A stretch of DNA of 33,854 bases from Planctomycetota bacterium (GTDB taxonomy: Bacteria > Planctomycetota > UBA8742 > UBA2392): NCBI GenBank assembly GCA_020425695.1, contig JAGQRE010000030.1:1-33854 (forward strand). Direction: 5' to 3'. Shown here piece by piece: positions 23,573 to 31,622 of this stretch. The notes under the pieces were generated by a model, which saw only the letters and a list, made by a program, of their open reading frames with translations, was not told where the DNA came from and searched no databases. Position numbers and translations under genes: made by a program. Numbering within the stretch: the stretch's first letter is position 1; each line of letters opens with the position of its first letter.

Positions 23573-26206
23573 CTATGCTTGCTCCTGACTCGTGAATGGT
23601 AAATCGAAGGTGACCTCGGTCCAATGGTCTGGCTCGCTCTCGATGCGTAAGTCACTGCCGTGGTTCTTGACGATGGTGTGACAGATACTCAGCCCCAACC
23701 CCATGCCCTCGCCGGGTTCGCCGGTGGTGTAGAAGGGGTCGAAGACGTTCTTCAAAGCCTCTTTGGCGATTCCGATACCGTTGTCACGTATGAGAATCCG
23801 GGCTCGCCCGTTGTTGTCGCACGCGGACACGAGAATTTTTCTCGCGCGATCGTCCTTGACCTTGCTGGTGGCCTTGGCGGCGTTGGTTAGCAGGTTGATC
23901 AGCACTTGCACAACCTGGTTCTGTGCGCCGTAGACGCTGAGCCCCGGCGCAACCTGCTGTTCGATCTCACAGTCTTTGAGCTCGTGCCCGGCGAGGCGAA
24001 GCGACACCTCGATGGATTTGGCCAAGTCGAACTGTGTCTTGTTGGCGGCGCGCTCGGGGTAGGCGAACGAGCGCAGGTCGGAAACGATGTCACGAATTCG
24101 CGCCATGCCGCCTTCGATGTCCGTCAGGGTTTCGTGCAGGTCTGTGTTGCCTTCCGGTACATCTCCCTGGGCGATCTGGATGGCGGTCATTGTGAAATTC
24201 AACGGGTTGTTGATTTCGTGCAGCAGCCCGGCCGACAGAGTGCCAAGGGCGTTGATCTTTTCACTCTGGATCAACTGTGCCTCAGTCTGGCGCAACGTTC
24301 GAATGGTGGTTTCCAGCTTGCGGTTGGTGCTGCGAAGGCGGTCTTCAAGCTCCGAGGCCTGCATCAGGTTCTTTAGTCTTGTTCTGACTTCGAGGGTACT
24401 GAAGGGCTTTGTAAGGAAGTCATTGGCGCCGCGCTGCAATGCACCAAGTTTGGCGTCTTCGTCCGTGCGGGCGGTCAGGAGAACGATCTTCAGTGACTCC
24501 AGCCCTTCGGTTTCGCGCAGCTTGGCGCATAAGTCGAGCCCATCCATGCCCGGCAGCATCAAGTCGAGCAAGGCGAGCGTTGGCTTCTCTCGTACAGCCA
24601 GCTCATACCCCTTTAAGCCGTCGGCTGCCTGGACGATGCGGTAGTCACGCGACAGGAAACTGGTCAAGAAACGCCTCATGTCGGGCTCGTCTTCGACCAG
24701 CAACAGAGTCCGATCGCCTTCGCCCACAACAGGCAATTCGTCGACGGAGTTCTCATCGTCGGCAACCACGACGCTGCGCCGGGCGTCTCGATGAACGTCA
24801 GACAGCGCGTCATGTGCCTCGGGCGCTGTGACGTCACCGGCGAGGTCTCCGACCGGTAGCTCGACTCGCATGACCGTACCGCGCTGTAACTCGCTGGTGG
24901 CGGTCAGCTTGCCCTCGTGTGCCTCAACGAGATCTCGGGAAAGTGCCAGTCCGATGCCGACGCCTGAGTATTTGCGCGTGCTGGAAGAGTCGAGTTGTCC
25001 GAAGCGGTCAAAGATCCGCGGCAGATCCGTCGCAGCGATGCCGATGCCTGAGTCCTTGATCTCGATGACGGCCCGGTTTCCTTCGCGGCTCAGTTCAACG
25101 TCGATGCTGCCGCCGGCAGGCGTAAATTTGACGGCGTTGGTCAGCAGATTCAGCAACACTTTTTCGATAGCGTTTGAATCAACCCGGCAAACAAGTTCAG
25201 TGTCCGGGACGTGAACGTTGAGTTTGAGACCCTTGATTTTTGCAAGGTGCGAAGCCGAGTTGATAACGCCGGGCACGAGCATCCCGAGGTTCTCGTGACT
25301 GAAGCTTAGCTCCGCGTCGCGCTCTTCAAGGCGCACGAGATCAAGCAGGTCATTGATCAGACGCAGCAAGCGCAGCGCGTTGTCCCGCGCGATGCGAAGC
25401 GTGTCATCAAGAGACGCCTTGCCTGTGCCGCCTTCTTTCAGGACGTCCTGTAGCGGCGCGATGATGAGCGTCAGCGGCGTACGAAGTTCATGGCTGACGT
25501 TGGCGAAGAACTGGGATTTCAGGCGATCGAGCTCGGCCAGTTTCTCATAGGACTGCGCGAGTTCGTCATTCTGCTCACTCATCTGGTGGCGCAGGCGATA
25601 GTCCTGAAACCGCAGCTTGGAGAGGAAGAAGCTCGCAGTGGAAGTGATTACGGCGGTCGTGAGGATGAAGTAGAGGTTGTTGAAAAACGAATCCAAGGGG
25701 AACTTCAGCGGGGCCTTCAGTTGTTCAATCTGTGCAGCCTTTTCTTTCTGATCTGCTGTGAAGTTCTCTGGCGCCGTATCTGCCAACTCCGTTTCAAAGT
25801 CGGAAATTGTGCTAATGACGGCTTGTCTTTTGTCTGCGACTTGCTGTGGCGGAGCCCACTGGTGGGCTACACCGGCAGCTACGAACATCAACAAAGTTAG
25901 TGCGCAGGTGGTTAACACTTCGACCAAAGTCCACGGCATCAGCAGGCTGACGGCGATGATGACGAGGTTCAACCCGGCATAGTACGGCGAAAAAGCACCC
26001 TGCGTGTACCAGATCATCCAGGAGATGCTGGCAGCGGGCAGTAGTGCCCATGCGATACCCAGGAACCTGACGTGCTTTTCGCCGAACTGTGTGAACAACA
26101 GACCGAGGATCACCAGAACGGCCACGTCACAAATCATCCGGCTGGCAAACAGTGCGCCTAGATGCTCCGGGTAGACGAACCAGTCCAGGCTGATGCCGGC
26201 CGGCAT
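23573..26206 (-). CDS. Membrane hybrid sensor kinase with two kinase cores (PhcS-PhcR-like fusion)
   Basis: 877 aa from the first ATG. Order: membrane region of about five helices (1-115), a loop (115-170), one more helix (about 175-195), HisKA with H239 (N-V-S-H-E-L-R-T-P), HATPase (N-L-L-T-N-A near 353, D-S-G-I-G-I near 385, G-V-G-I-G-L-A near 415), receiver (E505, D506, phospho-acceptor D548, K600), second HisKA with H663 (L-L-H-E-I-N-N-P), second HATPase (N-L-L-T-N-A-A-K-A, D-N-G-I-G-I, G-M-G-L-G-L-S). Both kinase cores look complete. In Ralstonia, PhcS is a membrane kinase and PhcR a receiver plus kinase, so this reads as the two fused. The frame stays open upstream to 26350 and encodes the rest of helix 1, so the true start is probably further upstream (see findings). 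Confidence 0.9.
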   Translation of the reverse strand: MPAGISLDWFVYPEHLGALFASRMICDVAVLVILGLLFTQFGEKHVRFLGIAWALLPAASISWMIWYTQGAFSPYYAGLNLVIIAVSLLMPWTLVEVLTTCALTLLMFVAAGVAHQWAPPQQVADKRQAVISTISDFETELADTAPENFTADQKEKAAQIEQLKAPLKFPLDSFFNNLYFILTTAVITSTASFFLSKLRFQDYRLRHQMSEQNDELAQSYEKLAELDRLKSQFFANVSHELRTPLTLIIAPLQDVLKEGGTGKASLDDTLRIARDNALRLLRLINDLLDLVRLEERDAELSFSHENLGMLVPGVINSASHLAKIKGLKLNVHVPDTELVCRVDSNAIEKVLLNLLTNAVKFTPAGGSIDVELSREGNRAVIEIKDSGIGIAATDLPRIFDRFGQLDSSSTRKYSGVGIGLALSRDLVEAHEGKLTATSELQRGTVMRVELPVGDLAGDVTAPEAHDALSDVHRDARRSVVVADDENSVDELPVVGEGDRTLLLVEDEPDMRRFLTSFLSRDYRIVQAADGLKGYELAVREKPTLALLDLMLPGMDGLDLCAKLRETEGLESLKIVLLTARTDEDAKLGALQRGANDFLTKPFSTLEVRTRLKNLMQASELEDRLRSTNRKLETTIRTLRQTEAQLIQSEKINALGTLSAGLLHEINNPLNFTMTAIQIAQGDVPEGNTDLHETLTDIEGGMARIRDIVSDLRSFAYPERAANKTQFDLAKSIEVSLRLAGHELKDCEIEQQVAPGLSVYGAQNQVVQVLINLLTNAAKATSKVKDDRARKILVSACDNNGRARILIRDNGIGIAKEALKNVFDPFYTTGEPGEGMGLGLSICHTIVKNHGSDLRIESEPDHWTEVTFDLPFTSQEQA

Positions 26207-26306
26207 CAGGACCAGAGCAAGTACGCAGCCGATACGCGAATGCAGAACACGCTGGCGACGGTCCGTCTCCAGGTATGCGAGGTTTACTTCAGGCTTGCCC
26301 GTTAGT

Positions 26307-27710
26307 TCAGCCAGCGGTTTTCTCCGGCTTGTCGGCCACCAGATACACGTTCACACCCGTTGAATCTGTTGAAATCTGGGGCTTCCATTCGCTGGGTACC
26401 AAGGCCGCGAACTGGTCGTCGTTTCGATAGATCAGGTACCACTCAAGAATGTGTTCCATGAACAGGCGAATCGGGTTGTTCGCATGCACGTTGGTTGTTG
26501 CCACGCGACCGCCAGGTTTCGCCCAATGATAGAACAACCGCAACAAGCGCTTGCAGATGCGATCCGAAAGATAGTCGAACAGCCCCGCACAGAACACCAG
26601 ATCCCATTGCTCGTCCGGTTCTTCGTCTTTGCTGGATTCACGCAGCAGGTCGTGAATCGACTTGTGGATGAAGTTCAGGTTTGGGTGTCGTTTGCTTTCG
26701 ACACAGGCTGTCTGCAGGCGTGATCGCGTGTATTCAAGCGTTTCTTCATTGAAGTCGAGCAACGAGAATTCCGCACGCTCACTGCCCGGCACGTCACGGA
26801 TAAAACGCTCAGTTTCGCGCGCGGGGCCGCAGCCGATATTCAGCACCTTGAACCGGCGCCCGGCCGCAGTCGCCTTTGCCAGTTCGTGCTTCAACAGATC
26901 AACGAGGAAGTCGATACGGTTTCTGTGCGCCTCGGCTGGTTCACGGGCGAGCACGAACGAGTTCACGATCCGCGAGTAGATGTTCGGTCCTTCCGCGCTG
27001 TTGCGCAGAATCATGTTCACCATCTCGTAGTCACCGGCATAGCCGAGAGGCTTGGTGTACGTCCGGTGCACGAATGGCGAAATCAGCATCAGCGGGTGCA
27101 GCTCGCGCTGTGCGAAGGCCTTGTGCTGGACTTCTTCCTCGGGTGCGATTTGCGCTGCGACTTCCTCAAAGCGTCCGAAAAGCTCGAAGATCTTGGGTGT
27201 CAATGAGTGTTGCAGGCTGGCCAGCGTGTCTGGGTCCGGGTCGGTCCGGTGCCCTTCCGAGTTTGTGGACTCAGCCTCTAACTGCTCTACCCAGCGGCTT
27301 AGCTCAGACAGGAACGAGTTAATGGTCGTGACTGACAGTTGATACTGCGGCTGCAGGTCGTGGCTGGACTCCCAGTCCGACACGAACTCGTGCACTTCGC
27401 GCTCAAGCTGCGCGCCTGCAGGTACGCCCAGCAGGTCGGTCCACGCATCAACGAGCGTCGCGGAGACAATCAGCATCAGTCCCGTGGACACGAGGTTGCT
27501 TACGACAGCGCGTCCCGAATAGATCACGCGCTCGCCGCGCAGGACTCGAAACTCGCCGAGAACTTCGCTTAGCTGGACGATTGAGTACGGGTTGTATACT
27601 TCAAAAACAACCATGTTGCGCGTCAGGTGGACGAGCGTGCCGGTTGCTTTGACGCCTTGGGAGTTCTTGAAGGCGACGAGGCTTTCAATTCTGCGAGTGG
27701 TGCGATCCAA
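26307..27710 (-). CDS. PhcB-like SAM-dependent methyltransferase with N-terminal PilZ-like domain
   Basis: 467 aa, no signal peptide or membrane helix. Residues about 1-95 form a beta-rich, PilZ-like module without an obvious c-di-GMP motif. A helical linker (100-200) leads to the K-P-L-G-Y-A-G-D-Y-E-M-V-N-M segment (220-233), which I associate with PhcB-type proteins. The Rossmann methyltransferase then has V-L-N-I-G-C-G-P-A-R (289-298), acidic D319 and F-C-A-G-L-F-D-Y-L (373-381). PhcB of Ralstonia makes the quorum signal 3-hydroxy fatty acid methyl ester, and this protein may methylate a 3-hydroxy fatty acid. The TTG start is fixed by GAGG 7 nt upstream. It heads an operon with the PhcS/R- and PhcQ-like genes, stopping near the start of the kinase gene. 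Confidence 0.85.
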   Translation of the reverse strand: MDRTTRRIESLVAFKNSQGVKATGTLVHLTRNMVVFEVYNPYSIVQLSEVLGEFRVLRGERVIYSGRAVVSNLVSTGLMLIVSATLVDAWTDLLGVPAGAQLEREVHEFVSDWESSHDLQPQYQLSVTTINSFLSELSRWVEQLEAESTNSEGHRTDPDPDTLASLQHSLTPKIFELFGRFEEVAAQIAPEEEVQHKAFAQRELHPLMLISPFVHRTYTKPLGYAGDYEMVNMILRNSAEGPNIYSRIVNSFVLAREPAEAHRNRIDFLVDLLKHELAKATAAGRRFKVLNIGCGPARETERFIRDVPGSERAEFSLLDFNEETLEYTRSRLQTACVESKRHPNLNFIHKSIHDLLRESSKDEEPDEQWDLVFCAGLFDYLSDRICKRLLRLFYHWAKPGGRVATTNVHANNPIRLFMEHILEWYLIYRNDDQFAALVPSEWKPQISTDSTGVNVYLVADKPEKTAG

Positions 27711-27717
27711 GTTGCTA

Positions 27718-27721
27718 CCTC
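27718..27721 (-). promoter_or_regulatory. Ribosome-binding site that fixes a TTG start
   Basis: GAGG on the - strand lies 7 nt before the TTG at 27710. No ATG or GTG start is better placed, so the methyltransferase probably begins with TTG. Confidence 0.7.
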
Positions 27722-27773
27722 AAGTGTCACTGCAGGCAAATGCCACGATTGCACAATGTTAACACGTGCGTCT

Positions 27774-27791
27774 CTAGAAATATATTCCTAG
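27774..27791. promoter_or_regulatory. AT-rich 18-nt imperfect palindrome upstream of the Phc-like operon
   Basis: CTAGAAATATATTCCTAG is symmetric except for one position pair. It lies 64-81 nt upstream of the methyltransferase start in the 258-nt AT-rich gap between this operon and the epimerase gene. It could be an operator or overlap a promoter; no convincing -35/-10 pair was found. Confidence 0.4.
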
Positions 27792-27968
27792 TGCATATAA
27801 CGATTCCGGATGGTTGGCGATTCGCGCCCGACGCTGCCGCCAAGATAGTGAATGCTCAGTTCAGCTACCGATACCGTATTTCAGCATGTTCTGAGCCGCA
27901 TACGAAGTACCGTGAACGAAATATTTTCTTAGCTGTCGCATTGATCCCAACAGTATGAGCCCCGCGGA

Positions 27969-28841
27969 TCAGCTTCCGATGGCTGACTCGAGAGCTTCTT
28001 TCAGAGTGTCGTAGTCGAAAGAGAAGCCCAGAGATCGTGTCCGTGACGGAAGCACCTTCTGCCCGTTAAGCAGCATGTCGGCCATCTCACCGTACAGTAG
28101 ACGCAGGGCGAAACCCGGGACCGGCAGCGAAACCGGGCGGTGGACAGCCTTGGCCAGCGTCTTTGTGAACTTGCGGTTAGTGACGGGGTTTAGCGCGGAC
28201 CCGTTCAGGGGGCCGCGTACGTCGTTATTCTCAAGTGCCCAGATGAACAGCCGAACGATGTCATCGAGGTGAATCCACGACCAGTACTGCCGCCCGCTGC
28301 CGAGTCGTCCCCCGAGAAACCACTTAAAGATCGGCAACATCGCGCCAAGTGCGCCACCGCTGTGGTGCAGTACGACGCCCGTGCGTACGAGTGCGACCCT
28401 GAGTTTGTCTGACGCGGCGGCGGCTTCCCACTGGATGCAGATGTCAGCCAGGAAGTCGCTTCCCGGCGCTGAATCCTCGGTGCAGGCTTCTTCTCCGCGA
28501 TCACCGTAGTAGCCGATCGCGCTGCTGCTGATGAACGCCGTGGCGCCTCGCTCTTCAGCGGCCTTGCGAAGTGTCTCGGTAGCTCTGACGCGGCTTTCGA
28601 CCAGTACCTTCTTGTACTTGCTAGTCCAGCGCTGATCGAGCGATGCCCCTGCCAGGTTGATCACGCCGTCGAAAGCGTCAGGCAGTGCGTCAATGGAACA
28701 CGCAGCGGGCTTGTCGCCAAACATGCGTCCCACTTTCGCGGGAGTGCGTGAAACGACAGTCACGGAATGCCCAAGCGCGAGCAGGCGTTCGACGAGGGGT
28801 TTACCAATGAATCCGGTTCCACCGGAGACAAGTACGTGCAT
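27969..28841 (-). CDS. TIGR01777-family NAD(P)-dependent epimerase/oxidoreductase
   Basis: 290 aa, cytoplasmic. The N-terminal Rossmann motif is G-G-T-G-F-I-G (7-13). The extended-SDR features are N-L-A-G-A (about 62-66), S-S-S-A-I-G-Y-Y-G with the Y-Y-G-D signature, and the C-terminal R-x-x-P segment (L-P-S-R-T-R-S-L-G-F-S-F) typical of YfcH/SDR39U1 proteins. The physiological substrate is unknown. GGAG lies 6 nt upstream of the ATG on the - strand. It is divergent from the esterase gene (72-nt gap) and probably monocistronic. Confidence 0.92.
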   Translation of the reverse strand: MHVLVSGGTGFIGKPLVERLLALGHSVTVVSRTPAKVGRMFGDKPAACSIDALPDAFDGVINLAGASLDQRWTSKYKKVLVESRVRATETLRKAAEERGATAFISSSAIGYYGDRGEEACTEDSAPGSDFLADICIQWEAAAASDKLRVALVRTGVVLHHSGGALGAMLPIFKWFLGGRLGSGRQYWSWIHLDDIVRLFIWALENNDVRGPLNGSALNPVTNRKFTKTLAKAVHRPVSLPVPGFALRLLYGEMADMLLNGQKVLPSRTRSLGFSFDYDTLKEALESAIGS

Positions 28842-28913
28842 CAGTTACTCCGTTGCGGGGAGCATTTGTTTATCATGCCCGCGCATTTGGGGGCAGGTTA
28901 CAGGAGAGACAAC

Positions 28914-29798
28914 GTGGTCGTACGCAGTTTGATTCCGCTGGCAGCCGTCTTCATGCTGGGGCTTGGCTTGTCGGGCTGTCGCTTGCCCGTCAGCGAACGC
29001 CTTGAGCACACCGGCGGAGAAGTCAGCAACTACAACTTCACCCTCGACTACGAGGTGTGGCTTCCACAGGGCTACGACGAGAGCCCTGAACGGACCTACC
29101 CATTGTTGGTCTGGTTCCACGGCGGCGGTGACAACGAGCTGAGCTGGGGGCGTGAAGGCAAGATCGGCGAAATCGTTCAAGACCGTGTAACAAAGGGCGA
29201 GCTGCAACCGTTTATCGTGGTCAGCCCAAGTGCCGGCACATTCACGCCGGTGTTCCGTACATATGAACGATTACTGCTCGAGAACGTGCTTCCCGACGTG
29301 AAGCAAAAGTACCGAACCAACGGCGAGATCGTCGCCTTCGGGCATTCCATGGGCGGGCTGAGCGCGCTGATGGTAACTCTGCGGCACCCTGATCTGTTCG
29401 ACGCCACGGTCGCGGCCAGCCCCTTCGGTTTTGATTCAACGCCATGGGATACGCCTGAGCAAAAGCAGGCCTACGGCGAGAAGTACGGCGACACCTTCCT
29501 GCGACAGTACCGCTACCAGCTTGAGAAGAATTTCAACTCGCGAGAAGAGTACGACGAGTGGGCGCCGTTTAGCCTGGTGCGAAGAGACGGGATGGATCGA
29601 CCAAAGAACTTGCTGCTGACCATCGGCGATAAAGACCCGCTTGGCTTGTACCCGCACGTCAAACTGTTGCACGACGTGATGCTCGAAAACGGCGTCGAGC
29701 ACGAGTGGTATGTGCAGGAGGGAGTGGGTCACGGCACGGTCGAAGACCCGCGCCTGATGGACTGGCTGAGTGAACACGTAACGGACGGATCAAAGTGA
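28914..29798 (+). CDS. Alpha/beta-hydrolase (esterase) lipoprotein
   Basis: 294 aa. The frame is open from 28767, but the GTG at 28914 is chosen because AGGAG (28902-28906) precedes it by 7 nt and it opens a lipoprotein signal with lipobox L-S-G-C and Cys22. The mature protein is a putative-esterase-type alpha/beta hydrolase: oxyanion region W-F-H-G-G-G (67-72), nucleophile elbow G-H-S-M-G-G with S145, likely acid D241 (G-D-K-D-P) and base H273 (G-V-G-H-G). It would hydrolyse ester bonds at the outer membrane or in the periplasm; the substrate is unknown. Its last codon overlaps the start of the Nudix gene (GTGA), so the two are co-translated. Confidence 0.9.
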   Translation: MVVRSLIPLAAVFMLGLGLSGCRLPVSERLEHTGGEVSNYNFTLDYEVWLPQGYDESPERTYPLLVWFHGGGDNELSWGREGKIGEIVQDRVTKGELQPFIVVSPSAGTFTPVFRTYERLLLENVLPDVKQKYRTNGEIVAFGHSMGGLSALMVTLRHPDLFDATVAASPFGFDSTPWDTPEQKQAYGEKYGDTFLRQYRYQLEKNFNSREEYDEWAPFSLVRRDGMDRPKNLLLTIGDKDPLGLYPHVKLLHDVMLENGVEHEWYVQEGVGHGTVEDPRLMDWLSEHVTDGSK

Positions 29799-30307
29799 GA
29801 GATGCCCCGAAACCGAGAGTCATGGTCACGACTCGCGCGATTGTGCTTCATCGCGGGCATGTCCTGCTGATTCGTGCGGAAGACCCGGGACGAACCTGGT
29901 ACTTCCTGCCGGGCGGGCTGGTTCGCCACGGTGAGACCCTGCAGGAGGCCTGCAAGCGCGAGGTAGGCGAAGAGACTGCACTGGACGTACATGTGCGGCG
30001 CGCACTGTACCTGCGCGAGTTCATAGCCGAGCGCCACCAGCGGCGATCGGTTCACATGCCGTCGAAGCATCACGTGCTGGGACTGCTGTTCCTGTGTGAA
30101 GTCGCAGAGAAGGATCGGGATACACCCTTCGAGCAGCTTGGGCAGTTCACACCGGACAAGGGCGCCAAGGGTGTGAAGGGCCTCGAATGGGTGCCGCTGA
30201 GCAGGGTTCCCGGTATCGAGATCATGCCGCCCCACGTTGGCGAGGCACTAAGCGGCGAATTCCCACCACCAGCCGATCAAGGTCTGGAATTCTGGCCCGA
30301 GGACTGA
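29795..30307 (+). CDS. Nudix hydrolase-like protein
   Basis: 170 aa. The Nudix box reads G-L-V-R-H-G-E, T-L-Q-E-A-C-K, R-E-V-G-E-E-T-A-L. The catalytic R-E-x2-E-E core is intact, but the conserved Gly near the end is Ala. The preceding strands (T-T-R-A-I-V-L-H-R-G-H-V-L-L-I-R) are typical. The family hydrolyses nucleoside diphosphate derivatives, and the substrate is unknown here. The GTG start overlaps the stop of the esterase gene (29795-29798); an ATG at 29822 is an alternative that would still keep the whole domain. Confidence 0.88.
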   Translation: MRDAPKPRVMVTTRAIVLHRGHVLLIRAEDPGRTWYFLPGGLVRHGETLQEACKREVGEETALDVHVRRALYLREFIAERHQRRSVHMPSKHHVLGLLFLCEVAEKDRDTPFEQLGQFTPDKGAKGVKGLEWVPLSRVPGIEIMPPHVGEALSGEFPPPADQGLEFWPED

Positions 30308-30377
30308 GCAGTATATAGTGACTGCAATCGCAGCATTGCGTCGATAGAATGACGCCCTCAAAAATGGGGGGCGTGAC

Positions 30378-31088
30378 ATGGGAATTCCGATCGGGCAGAC
30401 TTCCACCGCAACCGTGGAAGCGACAGGGCTGAAGCACGAACAATGTATCTGGTGCCGAACTGAGTACGTGTACGAGTTCACGCGCCAAGCCGCCGGCAGA
30501 GGGTCGAGCTTGCTGTTTCTGGACAACGCCGGTGCGGAGATGCGTGCCCATCAGAGTGCCGAGAAAGCGCTGCAGAAGGAGATGGCCAAGGCCGTCGAGC
30601 CCGTGCGCTGTCCCGGCTGTGGAAAGATGCAACCGAAGGCATTGAGTAGCGTCCGTCTGAAACGAGGGCTTTCGACAATCTTTGGCGGGCTCGCGATCGC
30701 GTTCGTCGCATGGATCGCGACGATTTTCATCATGACCGATTCAACGTTTGATGCGCGCCTATCAACTGCGTCAACGATCGCGGGACTGCTTGCATTTGTC
30801 GCGGTATTGCTCGGCGTTGGCTGGTGGGTGCTGTTCGACCCGAATCGCGGCAGGAACTACCTGAAAGGCATCAACCCCGAGATTGCCGACAGCGCGCTCA
30901 CCGTAGAGGCCTTTGAAGCCTTGATTGAGGCGGAGGAAGAGTCGGAACGTATGCGTCAGGATGAACAGGAACAACGGCGAATGAATTACGAAGAACGCCA
31001 AACTGAACTGCGCCAGGCAGCAGAAAGTCGTAAACAGGCAGAAATGCAGAAAATGGCGGAGCGCGCAAAACGCAGCATCGGTTCCTGA
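30378..31088 (+). CDS. Zinc-ribbon-like membrane protein of unknown function
   Basis: 236 aa. The N-terminal cytoplasmic part holds C-I-W-C (about 23-26) and later C-P-G-C (about 78-81), two C-x2-C pairs that could bind one zinc. Two transmembrane helices follow (about 95-117 and 130-152). The C-terminal 65 residues are a Glu/Gln/Arg-rich coiled coil. A G-rich run (GGGGGG) lies 7 nt before the ATG as a possible weak ribosome-binding site. No family recognised; the topology suggests both ends face the cytoplasm. It is 70 nt downstream of the Nudix gene. Confidence 0.75.
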   Translation: MGIPIGQTSTATVEATGLKHEQCIWCRTEYVYEFTRQAAGRGSSLLFLDNAGAEMRAHQSAEKALQKEMAKAVEPVRCPGCGKMQPKALSSVRLKRGLSTIFGGLAIAFVAWIATIFIMTDSTFDARLSTASTIAGLLAFVAVLLGVGWWVLFDPNRGRNYLKGINPEIADSALTVEAFEALIEAEEESERMRQDEQEQRRMNYEERQTELRQAAESRKQAEMQKMAERAKRSIGS

Positions 31089-31149
31089 GCCGACGCAGGC
31101 TGGTCAGGGAATACTTGCCTGAGGACTGAACACAGCCAATGATGCCAAG

Positions 31150-31440
31150 CTACTGCTTTAGGAACTGTAGATAGACAGGACCCAGCAGCGCGACACCAAT
31201 TGCGTTGCCGAAGGTTGCGCCGCAACGTACGGCAGCAGCAGTCACCAGAATGGCTCCCAGGGCCCCAGCGGTGCAAGCAGCGTACACTAAGGAAGTTTCG
31301 CTCGGCGTACCCGCCCCGTATTCGAAATAGACACAGGTGGCGACGAACAGGAAGCCGACCAAGGCCGAGATCTTGTAGTAGCTGACCTTCAGCCGACGTT
31401 TGTCGAGTGTCGGGATGTTGGCTGTTTCGTTGCCGGTCAT
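31150..31440 (-). CDS. Small membrane protein of unknown function
   Basis: 96 aa from the ATG at 31440. Three hydrophobic segments (about 23-40, 48-66 and 74-92) follow a short polar N-terminus. The frame is open up to 31611, but the upstream part is polar and reads as non-coding overlap with the sigma-factor leader. The start has only a weak AGAG upstream. It is convergent with the zinc-ribbon-like membrane protein gene and divergent from the sigma-factor gene. No family recognised. Confidence 0.6.
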   Translation of the reverse strand: MTGNETANIPTLDKRRLKVSYYKISALVGFLFVATCVYFEYGAGTPSETSLVYAACTAGALGAILVTAAAVRCGATFGNAIGVALLGPVYLQFLKQ

Positions 31441-31622
31441 GGTCTGCTCTTGGCGTGGTACTAAGGACTCTATTCTATCATCGCTGGCTTCGAGCTTCAG
31501 TTTCTGGTCGTCACGAAGATCACCTGTCCCCACCGGCCCTTTGACTTTGTGGTCTGCCTGCGCGAACCTGATTTCCTGAGAATCCTGAACCGCCCTGCTT
31601 GCACCGGGCATTCATAGGGTTG

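Noticed and set aside
31500..31550. CACCTGTCCCCACC, similar to one arm of the palindromic elements
   Set aside because: There is no matching second arm nearby, so it does not form a hairpin. It could be a decayed copy but cannot be supported.
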